A stretch of DNA of 64,000 nt from NCBI GenBank assembly GCA_001695595.3, contig MBPM02000007.1, forward strand, positions 1,550,001-1,614,000. The letters are read 5' to 3'. This document shows, piece after piece, positions 11,413 to 23,764 of the stretch. A program made the translations under genes and the position numbers. Numbering within the stretch: position 1 is the first letter of the stretch; every line of letters begins with the position of its first letter. Under the pieces are notes generated by a model. That model ran no database searches, was not told the DNA's origin, and saw only the letters and a program-made list of their open reading frames with translations. The DNA is from Plasmopara viticola. Taxonomy: Eukaryota; Oomycota; Peronosporomycetes; Peronosporales; Peronosporaceae.

Positions 11413-12557
11413 TTTCGGAAAAGGTTGGGGTGACGCCCTCCTTCCAAGCGCGGGGGCTAAATGCTCGCGCGCTTCGGGCAGGTGCTCTCGGGCATCTGCA
11501 GGTCTCTAACGAGTCTCACCCTCGACGCGATGGTCTCCAGCACCAGGCCAAACCCGCTTCCACGCTCTTAACAGCGCCAACCGCATCCGGATTGACTCAT
11601 TTAATGTGAATTCTCTAGGTTCGAAGCGCAAGAAGCACGAAACACTCCCCGAAGATCTCCGGCGCTACCGCGTCGATATCCTTGGCATCCGAGAAACCAA
11701 GATCTACGATAGAGGTGAGCACCGCATTGATGACTTCCTTCTAACCCTGAAAAAAAAAAAAAAACGAAGCCAAGACCGAAGTCACCGAAATCCGCCGCCA
11801 CTGCAACCCGTCGGGCGCCACTCGACACGCCCGATCCCGAGAAGAAACTTGGCGCCACACTAAGAAGCTCGGAACACTCCTCGGCGATATTAAAGATCTA
11901 TCCCGACGCAAGTCCCTGGCCACCCTCGCGCTCCACCGCCTCTGGTCCGTCTGGCTCCGCCCCACGCTCATCTCACCCAAGACCCGCATTCGATCGTTCA
12001 ACACCTACGTTCTACCGATTCTGCTGTACAACTGCGCCACCTGGGCTCTTACCAAGTCAGAGCTCCACGGCCTCGAGAGTTTCCATCGCCGCCAGCTTCG
12101 CTACGCTCTTGGCTATCGCTACCCCCGACACATTTCGAATGCAAGACTCTACGACCTCTGTGATGAGCGGCCGCTGAGACTACGACTGACACAAGCTCGC
12201 TGGCGCCTGTTTGGCCATGTACTTCGCCGCAATTTCGACCTTCCAGCTAACCTCCAGATGCGTGCCTACTTATTCTCCACCGCAGCAAAATGGCGCGGAC
12301 GTCCCCGCACCACGCTCCCCTCAAAACTCGACCACAACCTTGTTTCCCGTGGCTCCGGTTTTTAGACCTCGAATTGGTACGTACCCTTGCACAAGACCGA
12401 AAGGAATGGAAGACCCTCACGACCTCGGTGCTGGATGCACTGCCCGCCGAACGAGACTCGACGTATGCGGACACCACTCTATGCCGTGAACTAGCCAGAC
12501 TGAGCGTAGCACGTGCATAACTTGGCAACGCGATAACGTAATACATTACATTATATT
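11413..12557 (+). mobile_element. Internally deleted LINE (non-LTR retrotransposon) copy
   Basis: The copy is flanked by a near-perfect 14-bp target duplication, ACTTTAAAAAGCAT at 11399-11412 and ACTTTAGAAAGCAT at 12558-12571. The 5' part ends in the beginning of an AP-type endonuclease (RIDSFNVNSLG, then DILGIRETKIYD near 11585-11710). After a run of 15 A at 11750-11764 the sequence jumps to the far C-terminal part of a LINE reverse transcriptase protein: RSFNTYVLPILLYNCATW, FHRRQLRYALG and RWRLFGHVLRR (about 11990-12235), then a frameshift and the tail DRKEWKTL. Most of the endonuclease and the whole catalytic RT core are missing, so the copy cannot move by itself. It ends in a TACATTACATTATATTA tail. 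Confidence 0.85.
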
Positions 12558-13569
12558 ACTTTAGAAAGCATATTTGCAATTTCAGTACGTAAACAAATCA
12601 AGTCTCAAGCTTTTTTATTTCGCGATCATGTGATTTTAAAGGGTTTTGTATCAAAAAGAGCGCAGAGTTTCCCATCGGCCGATGTTCACACAGATCAATC
12701 GATAGGGAGTCGCAACTGCGGCGATGCCATTTTTTATTTTGCATTAGTCCACTCTATGATAGCGATACGTCAACGCACTGTGCTGATGGCACAAAACGTT
12801 CATTGAGCAGCAGCCTCATTGACTTTGCATATGGTAAATTCATTGTCACCATCTTCACTCCCATTACTTAAGTTGAGTGCCACGCAAGTCACGACAAATA
12901 TCTATCCAACACTAAGCAAACATAGTGACTCCTTGAGCCTTAAGTAAATGATTTTGTAGAAGAAAATCGATGGCAAACGGTAGTGTCAATTTGTGTAAGT
13001 TTTTTCTTGTGTTTAATATACAAAGATAACACGGATAGTGCTTGCGACAAGAATAACGTTACGACCATGTCACATTTGTACTACCTGAAATTATTGACTG
13101 CGATTTCTTTCCCTGCTGTCTCGTGCTACCTGATTGTCGGTCTTCTATGCTTGCTGCTTTCCTTACCCTTACCCAATAAGAGTCCATAAAGTGTGAGGTG
13201 CAGTCGTATGACTTTTCTCCATTGTTGTTGCAGCACATCGAGCGCTTACTTTGAGCAGCAAATAACTCATCTTTATCATCTTCGAAGCGATTTGTCCATC
13301 AATTCAATCTGACGATCTAGCACCTTAAGACATAGACGAGCTTCTCACACCACTTTTGTGTCAAATTTGGTTTTCGTTTAGCCTGGATTCGACAGGCGAG
13401 GTTGATGTCGCCACCACAACACAAAACCACAAACACCTTTGTCAACGTATCGCAAAATTCTATGACTACAAATCCTGTATTATCGATGAACACCATAGTG
13501 TTCGCAATAAAAGTAAAGGCCTGACTCTCAATTTTATTACTAATATGCGCTTACGAATTATCATTCCAG

Positions 13570-15085
13570 CCATGCATCCACCAATTTATTTGAGAAAAAA
13601 GAGACTCTGCCTTCTTACTTAATGTTTAAACTGTATTTGCAGCTTCCAAAATTCTTCTTAATTGTGCGTTGCGAAGGCACCGGGGTTGGTCACTATCGTA
13701 TTGTTCCATGAAGTTGGGGTGCCTGCGTAGTACGTATTTGTTTAGTCCTCCGGGTACATTGAGCTTTGCTCATTTGTGAAGAGTGTCTTGAAGCAGTCTG
13801 TTTCCTTTTCTTCAAGCACCCACAAAAGCATAACAGCATGCAGAGGAAACCTTTTTTCAATGTCAACTCTTCCGAATAGTGTTGGGCCGTGATGACATAA
13901 ATAATCGCTGGTGGAATCAATAGTGACAGTCGCCAGGCATCATTCAGCCAAAGATGACTATGGTAATCCTACCGCATGAAAAATCATTAGTAGCTGCTGG
14001 AAATTGATACTTACGATGCGCGAAAAGTCCTCAACATTATATCTCGATGTTCTGTACGTCTTCTAAAAAGCGCAGCCAGAATTCCTCCGTTCACCCGTTG
14101 GGGGAAAGGATGGTAAATTTATCAGCTCTCGCTTTTATTTGCACCAGATGGACACAACTTTGCACAGAGTGGTGTTTTGACGCAACCGTTGTCACCGGTA
14201 GTTTTATCGGTAAGGGCATCGACGTAATATAATCAAAATATTCCCAAAATACATATGCATCAAATTTATCCATAGAAATAGGCTATTTTACAGTTTCGGA
14301 CCAGGACATAGTCCCAGAACTCTTATAGAAATTCGGATCCTAGAAACCTTATCGGCTGAAAGCAATTTAGGATGTGTAAGAATTCAGATGAAGTAAAAAA
14401 GAATGATAGCTTTTACGATAGTAGCAGGCGAGGGCTGAGACCCAGTTAGGCTGTTGCAAGGAAAAAAATCGTGAGAGCTCTATAATATCACTTCTCAATT
14501 TGCTTTAAGCTTCTCCCGAGCCTCGTCCGACGACCGACTTTATCAAGCTTCCTCCGCGACTGTGTTATATTGGTGTCCAACAAATCATAAAATCGACAAT
14601 AAACTCTCAAGACACTCCTGTTCGTTGAATGGCTAAGCAAAAGTAGTTTTTCCAGTTAGGCTGCATTCTCAGATAACTTGTCGAGGACAGATAGTGCAGT
14701 GCCGACATGATGGTCCTTGTTGAGCAAAACATCCCGGAAGCCGGTCAAAATTGAAAAATCTTGATTCGTTGATTGGTCGGACTTGAGTAATATACGACGA
14801 TGACGGGTCTTATAAATTTCGCTGCCGTATGTTGTTTCGGATGAGATCGTTTGCTATCAAGCTTAGATTTTACTAACACTTTGGTAAATCTTACCATTGC
14901 TTTTCTTGCCCTGTCTTTGTCATCAACATTTGTCAGCTCGTGAGTCTCTTTGATCGCTGACACGTTACACATTTTATTCGACATCCATCTCCAGCTGTCA
15001 GCAAATGCATTTCCAGCAAATGTTCTGACCAGTAGTGCAATGCGAAAGTAACAAAATCACATAACAATGAGCAAACTAGACGCGA
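13570..15085 (-). pseudogene. Decayed LWY effector on the minus strand (unit B)
   Basis: Reading leftwards from 15085, the minus strand shows in order: a damaged signal-peptide region (about 15070-14990), ETHELTNVDDKDRARKAM with the dEER-like region (about 14955-14900), a stretch matching the LTSYLNVLR region (about 14750-14690), the repeat motif around FWLRFLE (about 14100), and the last repeat LEEKETD and LFTNE with a YYAGTPT stretch (about 13830-13720). A C-terminal remnant lies near 13620-13575. Compared with the intact 621-residue protein there is a large deletion in the first half, an insertion of about 400 nt at about 14170-14640, and many stops. The ancestor was a divergent paralogue of the plus-strand genes. 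Confidence 0.75.
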
Positions 15086-15289
15086 GATTGCAATAGATCC
15101 AATTCACGAAGACGCATATATTAGCGCATTATGAAGGGACTTGTGAAAGCAGGCAAGCTGCGTGGATCTCGAATGTTCAGGTAAAATTAATCAGACTGTT
15201 TGCTTTCACACCTTTTGATTCTTCAATATAAAGTTTACTTGCGCCAAATAGTGAGACAACTGCATAAGTAGTGGACTAAAGGACGCGTA

Positions 15290-16640
15290 GCAGCAACGAG
15301 GCGCGACGAGCTACAGAGACCCCAGATAGCGCAAAAAGGTGAGTGTACGTACAAATGCACACAATGGATGCAAGAACTAAATGCGATAGAAAAAAATACA
15401 ATATCAAGTACAAGTTGGCTACGTATGTTTCAAAGCCTGAATATCTTTATGCTAACTTCTCTAGTTTATAATCCGTCTTAGCGTAAAAACCTTGACAAAT
15501 CACGATGTTGAAAACATTTGTAATTTCGACCCTGGGGCTTTCGTCCAACCAACGCATATTTGAGTTGAAGCGGTATGAAAACGTATGATGCCGAATTATA
15601 CCAAATGGAGGAGTTTGATAATCAAGTCTAAAGGTTGTAAATTTTTACCAAAGCAAGGCATATTTCAATATAAGGCCGTAAAGACTTCATAACCAGGATT
15701 TGCTTGAAGCCAGCAGAAGTTCCCAAGAATTCCACCTATGTATACCCCGAAAGGCAGGTAAAGACTATCAGAGAAAAAGATGCAAGTGTTTCTCCGAACA
15801 TTCGAATTGCTTCTGTTGCATCCCTGCAAAACTCTAACGAGATAAAAGGGGCCCATACCTTCCAAGCCGGCTCTGCATAATTAATGTCTATACCGTATTT
15901 GTGAAGTCGCTTATCAGGAAAAGGCGGTTAGATCAAAGACATAGATACTAAGTAGTCCAGCCCTTACGGTGCACTTAATTGATCACTTTGCGTATCGAAC
16001 CATGAAGCCGCGTTCCTCAAGAAATAAAATATTTTTTTAGCCAAGTCCATTTTCCATAGGCTCAAAAAGTCCGGTGTAGCGTTCGTGCACTTCAGCTGCA
16101 AAAAAAGTAATTGCATTTGTATTTAGACCTAGGGCATACAAAATCACCAAATCTTCAGTTTTTTTTGTTACTTGCTGGTTCTTCCCTATGATCAGACTAT
16201 TCGGTTCGAATAACTTGATGTTCAGTCAGTCGTGCATATTGACTCGCTTCAACACAAAGACTTCGACTGACTTACGCATTGTAGATAAGCTTTTATCAGC
16301 AAACCGCTCGACCATGCCCCCTCCATCAAGCCTTGAGCAACCAGATAGTGGCGATAATGGAACGCAAAGGTAAGCAACATTTTAACGCGTAGCATAAACG
16401 GTATAGTGCAATGTAAGCTTAACAAGAAGAATCATGCTGCCCTAATGCCTTAAAGTATTCGTGCACACACTGTGCAGTGCATCTTTGATTTTTATTTGTC
16501 ATGTCGAACCATATGTCTTTTTCGTTGCTGACATGTCCATCCTAATGCCTAGCACCTGAAAATGAATTTAAAAAAGTGTCCGAAAAGTAAGCCCGAGCAA
16601 TTGACCTAAAGAGTATATGCTATCATAAGACATGATCGAA
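15290..16640 (-). other. Unassigned relic shared with unit C
   Basis: This stretch matches about 24840-26110 in unit C over most of its length, in the same orientation. The longest related minus-strand ORF is in unit C (25745-26134, with a CTDTPRHQGSM motif). In unit B it is cut into short frames (for example 15665-15865, with FGVYIGGILGNFCWLQ). A shared decayed coding element is likely, but I could not assign it to a transposon superfamily or a host gene. The interval 15086-15289 between it and the effector pseudogene holds the decayed upstream region of that pseudogene. Confidence 0.4.
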
Positions 16641-19600
16641 AAACAGACCTGCTGTTTCAACACCTTCATCCAAATTTGACGTAGCCTCCAAATGAGTATT
16701 TGTGCTCAATTGGTCAAAAAAGACCAGCACTTATAGTGCTGTTTTTCTTTCTGAATGTGCACAAACCACAACTCAGCGTAAAAAAGTTCTTCTGAAGCGC
16801 TGTTACGTTGATTGGCCACATATCTGCGCATCTCATTATTCCAGACGTGCACAGAAGCAATAGAGTTACAAAACAGCGTACAATGAATCTTTTGGAGTGC
16901 TAAGACGTTGGACGGCGACATATTTGTCCATCTTTTGTTTCTTGACATAAAGAGACAGAATAGAGCTTCAACTGAACGGATGATGATGGTTTTGAAGCGC
17001 TGACACGCTGCAGGGCCACAAATGCGTCCTGTCTATCCTTCTAGATATGCCGTAGTAATGGCTTGCTGGAAATCGACAAAATTGCCAATAGTAATAATAT
17101 TTGGCGTGAATTTCACCCGCCGGCAGACTTTGCATATGTTTATTATTTTCGGGCTACGTGTAGTGAGTGCTTACCATCTCTTCTCTTATTAGCGGTGAAT
17201 TGTAGGCCTCAAATAAAGTAAGATATCATAAAAGTGTGGTGTGAGAAATCGCTGCACATGGTTCATCACACTATTATACAACTGCTCCGCTTCCTTCGGA
17301 CACTACTGTAACCTCGGGGCGCCTAATTGCGCCAACAATTCAAGTTCGAGCTTCAAGTGCCATTGCCTTGGAGCTATGCACAAATCGCTTGGTACATACG
17401 CATCATAAATCCAGAACACACTCTGTCGTGACGTGATAAATGCTGGCTTGAGGACGGACAACACGATAACGCACTTTAATGAAGCAATTTTTCTATTCTG
17501 ACTTGTATTTTTATCTCGAAGGTATTTCGCATTTGAGGAGAGCAGCGCGGTCATTTTCTGCGAGAGGTGAGGCAACTGTGTTGTACTGTGTAGTGGCACA
17601 TGAGAAACAGATTACGAGCTTTATATGTGAGTATTAGAATTCATGAGAGCAACTAGATCTTTGTCGATGGCAAGCTTGTTCTTTTAAAAAGCCTTTAGCC
17701 GTCAACATTTGAGCGCAATTACTCAAGTATAAGTCTCAGCATCTGTTTGCAATAGCATGGTGTCGATGCCAAAGCCTGACGCGTCACAGATGACACATAA
17801 TGATACGGCGAGGTCTGAATCAGCACCTGCAATACGCTTTCTTCGATACTGTCAAAAGTTTTTAGAAGTTAAACTCCAAAACAAATTTTGTGATCTTTTC
17901 AAATATTTAACAGAGGCCGAACCACTTCTGCGTGGTTCGCACTGTAACTGTGTTAATAGTTGATAAGGCCAAACCAACTTCTTAAGTCTGTCTGGTCCAA
18001 GCGGGTTGGTCAATCTTCAATGGCCTATACCTTAGCTCACTTTGTTTAGAGGACATGCATTCCAACAAAGCACACTTAAAAAAATCGCACTTGAGCACTA
18101 CTTCCACTCAGGCGATGTCGTTTTCATCCCGTGCAGCGCATAATTACGGACAGAATTTCGTCAAAGTACGTCTGAGGATACGCCGTGTGAGCCTAGGCAA
18201 CTGCATCACCCCACGAATAAGCGTCGCAGATGCGTTTAAGAGTCGGCATCATTAACTGCTACCACCCGTAATGAAAATTGCAGTCACTTACTTTACCGTC
18301 GACTGGCTCGGTGCATTGTGTTAGCCATGCTATTTGTAGCAAATCCTTCCTAAGGATTAAATGTTTGTGCCGGTGCAGTAGCCGTTATGGCCTTTCATAA
18401 TCGTATCGATACGCTGCTTGTATTTCGGCGTGCTATATTTCCACCATACGCTTCGCGCTTAAAAGAGTGTTAATGCCGTCACATTGTTTTTATAGTAAAG
18501 ACCACCGAGCTTACCTGCGGTGATTGGTTTCGGACCCAGATCAATTTCATGACGAACATGGTATTACCAAAAGCGGGTCCCGTGAGAGCAAATCCTGGTA
18601 TATATATACTTAAAACACTACTATTCGATTAACGCTTCACAATCGAAGATATGCTCCTTTCACTAAGTGCCATTTTGTGCCTTCGCAGTATGCTTTATCT
18701 TATAGTGATAAGATGTAGATGTCTACATGAGGTCAAACGATCATTGTATCAGGTATGGTATCGGCTTCGCATGCCTCTTTGAGCTCTGTGACGAACCCCT
18801 TATTTATTCGGGGCTTTCACTGCTAAAGTAGTCTCCAAGCTTTTACTGCGTCGGTATTCTTTTTATAAGGGGATACAGCTGAATGCGATTGTCATACTCC
18901 AATATTCTCAAATTAGATTTTTTCGTCCAAAGCACAATGTCTTGAGCTGCTCAATAAATGGCATGAGTTGCGTTTCTTTGCTGACACAATCGACACTCTT
19001 GGAGAGAAGTTACGTGTGGTTTCCGTCCAAATACAATTGTACAATGGCACTCCAACGCCTACATTGACGTTAAGGAAAGGATTCTTTCCTCTCAGCGAAG
19101 CGTGTGCCGCTTCACAGTTTCAAGATGGCTGCATCTCATATGCCTCGGCCTCTCGCTGACTATGGTATGCATGGTAGCCACTTAGAACATTGCTAAGTTG
19201 GCTGCTTGCTACTCTACATCCATCGTCAGAGCCGATCCTTCGATGCATTGGCCTACATTTTGCAGCGTCCGCTGCTTCCTACGAGCAGTGCTTAACAAAA
19301 CTTGTGTGACTCCACATGACTCTTGATGCATTCAATAAAGGTAATTTATGCTAAAGATATTGTGACAATTGTATCATTCCATTGATAAATCATAAGTGAA
19401 TTTGACCTGACGTGCAAATACAACATCTATTGTAATCTATCCGTTCTCTACAACATCCTTTAAAACGTCTCCGCTCTCTTCTACATAAATTTAAAGTGGC
19501 TGACTCACCACAAATCAACTTAGGCCAATCGTGCAATCTAGCAATCACCTCTTGAGCTTTAATTCGGCATAACCGTTACTGTCTCGAGCACTACCAGTAG

Positions 19601-19920
19601 CCAACTTAATATCTACGCGCATTTTAAAGTATCCTGGAAGGAAGCGATAAATGTCGACCCAACACGGCGCTAGCACCCCATAACGCTGCTAAGTTGACGA
19701 ATAACGCGATGGCAAAACAATGACCTTGATTTGAGTCATCATGTCACGTACCCACGTCTCTGTTATTACCGGTACTTGCGTCTCGTTTGCAGCCGCTTCT
19801 TCCCATATCATCATCCTACTGGCAATAACTGCTCCTGATCGATCATAAGTATATAAAAACCTTCCAATGTTTACACTAGAATATGTAAGTACGGCGCTTC
19901 GCCATAAAACCTTAGAATTA
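16640..19920 (-). mobile_element. Ty3/Gypsy relic (unit B)
   Basis: Minus-strand relic in the same order as in unit A. VICDASGFGI of RNase H lies near 17795-17765 and a TTQLPHLSQKMTALLS stretch near 17590-17540, both typical of Gypsy RNase H. The beginning of the integrase core is recognisable near 16740-16690 by comparison with 32935. Frameshifts and stops run throughout. The region up to about 19920 matches 2600-5530 and 38200-41740 but has no readable domain. No LTR pair was identified. Confidence 0.6.
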
Positions 19921-19963
19921 GCAATTTAAACTTGAAATCTTCACTTTGCATTTTAGTCTCAAT

Positions 19964-20281
19964 GTAATGTATTACGTTATCGCGTTGCCAAGTTATGCAC
20001 GTGCTAGGCTCAGTCTGGCTAGTTCACGGCATAGAGTGGTGTCCGCATACGTCGGGTCTCGTTCGGCGGGCAGTGCAGCCAGCACCGAGGTCGTGAGGGT
20101 CTTCCATTATTTTGTTTAACTCTGACTTGGTAAGAGCCCAGGTGGCGCCCTGGTGCTGGAGACCGTCGCGTCGAGGGTGAGACTCGTTAGAGACCTGCAA
20201 ATGCCCGAGAGCACCTGCCCGAAGTGCGCGAGCCTTTAGCCCCCGCGCTTGGAAGGAGGGCGTCACCCCAACCTTTTCCTT
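19964..20281 (-). mobile_element. LINE-derived short composite element, copy B
   Basis: Minus-orientation copy of the short family, with its 3' end at the left. It is flanked by the 8-bp repeat GTCTCAAT at 19956-19963 and 20282-20289. In element orientation it contains the LINE 5' segment (GGTTGGGGTGACGCC onward), a piece of about 31 nt from the RT C-terminal region (CACCTGGGCTCTTACC), a filler ending ACAAAATAATGG, and the LINE 3' end down to AACGCGATAACGTAATAC. The two deletion junctions match those in copies C, D and E. It has no coding capacity. Confidence 0.85.
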
Positions 20282-20602
20282 GTCTCAATAATTTAAAAAA
20301 TCGTATTTGTTATGCCTGAAAACTTATGTTACTATGTTACAGCACTGAGTGTTGTTCATTTGTGAATTCAGCGATGCTCGAGCATACTTTTCTAAAGTAG
20401 CCTTCATGAGCCTGAACACCATGTTCTTCCTGTAAATTACGTATTGATCCTAGTTATCGTTTGAAACAAATTTGATGCTTTCGACGCGTCCCTAGCTGTC
20501 CATAAAGTCGGGACTCGTGGACATGACCACGTACAAAAATGTGGCATAGTCGTTTGCATCAAAAATGCACCGCTATCATTTTTTAAGAAAGAAGGATGGC
20601 GT

Positions 20603-20928
20603 TTTTCGGAAAAGGTTGGGGTGACGCCCTCCTTCCAAGCGCGGGGGCTAAATGCTCGCGCGCTTCGGGCAGGTGCTCTCGGGCATCTGCAGGTCTCTAA
20701 CGAGTCTCACCCTCGACGCGACGGTATCCAGCACCAGGGCGTCACCTGGGCTCTTACCAAGTCAGAAGTACACAAAATAATGGAAGACCCTCACGGCCTC
20801 GGTGCTGGCTGCACTGCCCGCCGAACGAGACTCGACGTATGCGGACACCACTCTATGCCGTGGACTAGCCATAGAGCCTAGCACGTGCATAACTTGGCAA
20901 CGCGATAACGTAATACAATACACAATAC
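20603..20928 (+). mobile_element. LINE-derived short composite element, copy C, in effector upstream region
   Basis: It is flanked by an exact 11-bp duplication, AAGGATGGCGT, at 20592-20602 and 20929-20939. It has the same three LINE segments and junctions as copy B and ends in an ACAATACACAATACAA tail. The uninterrupted target is visible upstream of effector copy 3 (about 41822-41840), copy 1 (about 8105-8120) and copy 4 (about 27080). The insertion therefore came after the duplication and lies about 465 bp upstream of the ATG of the broken effector copy 2. Confidence 0.9.
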
Positions 20929-21392
20929 AAGGATGGCGTCTACGACACGTAAAAAATGTCGAGGGACGATGTTTATGGAAGCTACTGTACTAATAATTTT
21001 TTTTTAATTCAACCATAAATTACTATGGCCAAGATATCACATCCGGTCTCGCTCTCTTGCCATCCATTATTCCCCGATCGCGCTGTCAGTGTACTTCGTA
21101 GCTCGTCGCACCTTGTTGCTGCTACGCGTCCTTTTGTCCACTACCTTCGCAATTGTCGTACTATTTGGCGTAAGTAACCATTATTTAGAAAGCCTAAATG
21201 GTGTTCTAACAAACAGTCTGACGCCGTGTAGAAAGGAGCACCAAACCTGCCGGGATCCACGCCGCGCCTTCTCTTACTCTGCCTGGTGTTTGCCTGCTGT
21301 CGCGAATTTTTTCACTCCTCGCTTGTCAATACTATTTTGGGTGCTGAGTCTGGTGGTAAATTTGCATTCCTGCGTCGTAGTCACCTTTCATC

Positions 21393-23258
21393 ATGCGGTT
21401 GTGCTATTTGCGCATTGCACTCCTGACCAGCGCCTTTGCTGCGAATGCATTCGCTGACACAGCAAAGATAGATGTAAACTCGGCCGCATCACGTACCGTG
21501 TCTTCGCCTAAATTTGTCCGTGACAATGTTGCTGCGTCAGCGGTCACAGAGACTCACGAGCCAACAAGTGTCGATGACGAAGACAGGGCAAGCAAAGCAA
21601 TGGTTGAATTTGCCAAAATGATGGGAAAGACTACGGAGAGTAGCGTCATGAAAGTCACTAATCTCTTTAAATTTGTAACATTCAAAAGAAGAAATACGAC
21701 TCCGAAACACGTCTACCATGAATTGGGTTTAGGTGAATTGAAAGGCAACGTCTTTTTTAATGACCAATGGCTCCGGTGGACCTACTTTGTCTACAGACTC
21801 GGTTATCCTTTTCACGAATATGATTGCGAATTTATTTTTGCGGCGATGTCGGCCATTCATGACGCCGAAACATTGTCCAGCATGATTATTACTGCGGCCA
21901 ATGCTGAAGATACTAAAGCTTTGGCCATTTAGCTGGCTTAAGTCGCCAATGATCGCATCAGGAGGCTTGTTTTCGACGAAGTACCTGGACTTGCCAGCAA
22001 ACTATCATACAGATATTAGTATACGGCAAAGAAGATGTATCGGACTCGTCGTGATCGTATCTTCACTTACTTAGCGAAGCACGTTGAAGACAACGAGCTG
22101 CAAGATAAAAACTTCTTCTTATTGACCAGCTATCTAAATGTTTTACGTGACACGGACAACGCTGCTGGCACTGCGCTATCTATCTCCAACAACAATTTCG
22201 AAGATGCTGGATTACTCGACAAATTACTTTCGTTTGAGAATTTTCGCGATCAGGATGGTCTTGAAAGTTTGGTGTCGATTTGGTTGGATGTGAACACACC
22301 TCCGTCCAAGATTGTGTCCATGCTGGTGCAAGAAAAAGCGGAAGTTGACCAGGCTACCATCCTTTTCTCAAACGGGCCAAAGCAGAAGTTTTGGCTGCGC
22401 TACCTAGAAAAGTACAATGAGATAGAGCAGGATACGCTCACTGCAAATGTCAATTTTGAGCAACTTTTGCAAATACTGCTTGCGATGGTGGAGCAAGATT
22501 CATCTGTAATTGACAAATACATGGCGTTCGCCACAATTTCCAAGGTGCTATTTTCACCATCCGCTACCCATCTCAGCTCGAGGCATGAGCTTGAGATAAA
22601 GTTGATGTCGATCTTGTTGTTGGACAGGACTCTTCCGTCTAATGTTTTGTCCATGCTGATGCACGGTGCTGCAGACACCGACAAGTTTAATATTGTTTTT
22701 GTGAATGAGTCGTCGAAAAGGTTCTGGTTGCGCTATCTGAAAGAGTACAATGACTTTAGCGTTGATGACGAGGACTTTACCCTCTCCGCAAATAACGATT
22801 TCCAGCAGCTACTGCTGAGGTTGCGTGCGGTGGAAGCGCTAGAGCCATCTTCAGCTAAAAGATTCTTGGCGAGTAGCACTTTGATCAAGATGCTGCTTTC
22901 ACCAGAGATTGCCAGCGTCGTCACGGCTCAAAAATATTTGGAAGAGTTGACATCATATTGGTTGGAGCATAGACTACCTCCGCGCACTGTTGGGCTTATG
23001 TTGTTGCATGGAGAAGAGGAATCAGACTACTTTAAGATACTATTAACGAATACGATAAGCTCAAAGTATGGGGAGGACTACATGAATGCGTACTACGCGA
23101 AAATTCCAACTCTTAAGAAACCTAAAAGGGCGCTGCTTGTCGATTTCTTCGGCGTTGAAAACTTCAGATCAATCCTGGAAGCAGGATTAACCGATGAGGC
23201 AACAAGCCAGAAAGCGAAATCTCTTCTTGCTCAATTAAATGGTGGTCAAATGGCCTGA
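21393..23258 (+). pseudogene. Secreted LWY-repeat effector, copy 2, three in-frame stops
   Basis: It has the same length (1866 nt) and frame as copies 1 and 3, with no net indel. Codon 180 is TAG (21930-21932; Lys in copies 1 and 3), codon 183 is TAA (21939-21941; Glu there) and codon 209 is TAG (22017-22019; Ser in copy 1). The rest, including all three later repeat units with FW pairs and the C-terminal stretch SLLAQLNGGQMA, is open. The signal peptide (MRLCYLRIALLTSAF) and the DEDRA region are kept. As written it would give a 179-residue secreted fragment ending after the first helical unit. A LINE-derived insertion lies in its upstream region. The clean remainder suggests a recent loss, or an assembly or allele issue. 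Confidence 0.85.
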
Positions 23259-23497
23259 AAGACAATTTGTAAGCGCATGTTAGTCACAAGGTTTAAAGTC
23301 AGGTTGCTGCATTTATCGCATACACCTTGATACTAAAAGACATTGCCAGCAAAATATTTTCTTACAATTCGTACCCGCTAAAATGATGCCGTATTGTGGT
23401 GTTAAGATACGTATAAGAGTTGATTATTGATATGGCCATTTTCTTCCGCAACGTTGCATGGATCTTGAATTGCCTGCCAGCAGTCTTGAATTAAATT

Positions 23498-23764
23498 GTG
23501 TCTGATGGGGTATATACGGACAATGGTCCCGAGTTCGCCGTCTTGGACTTAAAACCAACAGTATATGATACACCGGCTAGGCCGAAGTGGCCATCAACAC
23601 TTCTACTAGCTACGCTTCTTTCCAATATGCTTGAACCGTATTTGTCTAGTATCGCAAGATATATTTTCTACAGGAAGATCAATACGTCACGACAACCACT
23701 CGTTGACAAGACCTTAAAAGTTTCGACTAATAACATTTGCTCAAAGATAAGTGACTTTAATTAA
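23498..23764 (+). other. Conserved short ORF downstream of effector copy 2
   Basis: Counterpart of the ORF at 10735-10920. It begins MSDGVYTDNGPEFAVL and keeps WPSTL and LATLL in the same order, then extends further because the stop differs. Between the two copies the changes include conservative replacements, and the frame is open in both. No domain is recognised. It may be a duplicated non-coding spacer that happens to stay open. Confidence 0.25.

Noticed and set aside
20024..20881. Short ORFs with MTPSFQARGL and similar text (20024-20266 minus, 20621-20881 plus, 53276-53536 minus) as a protein family
   Set aside because: They recur because they lie in the LINE-derived short elements; the reading is across deletion junctions and not the LINE frame.
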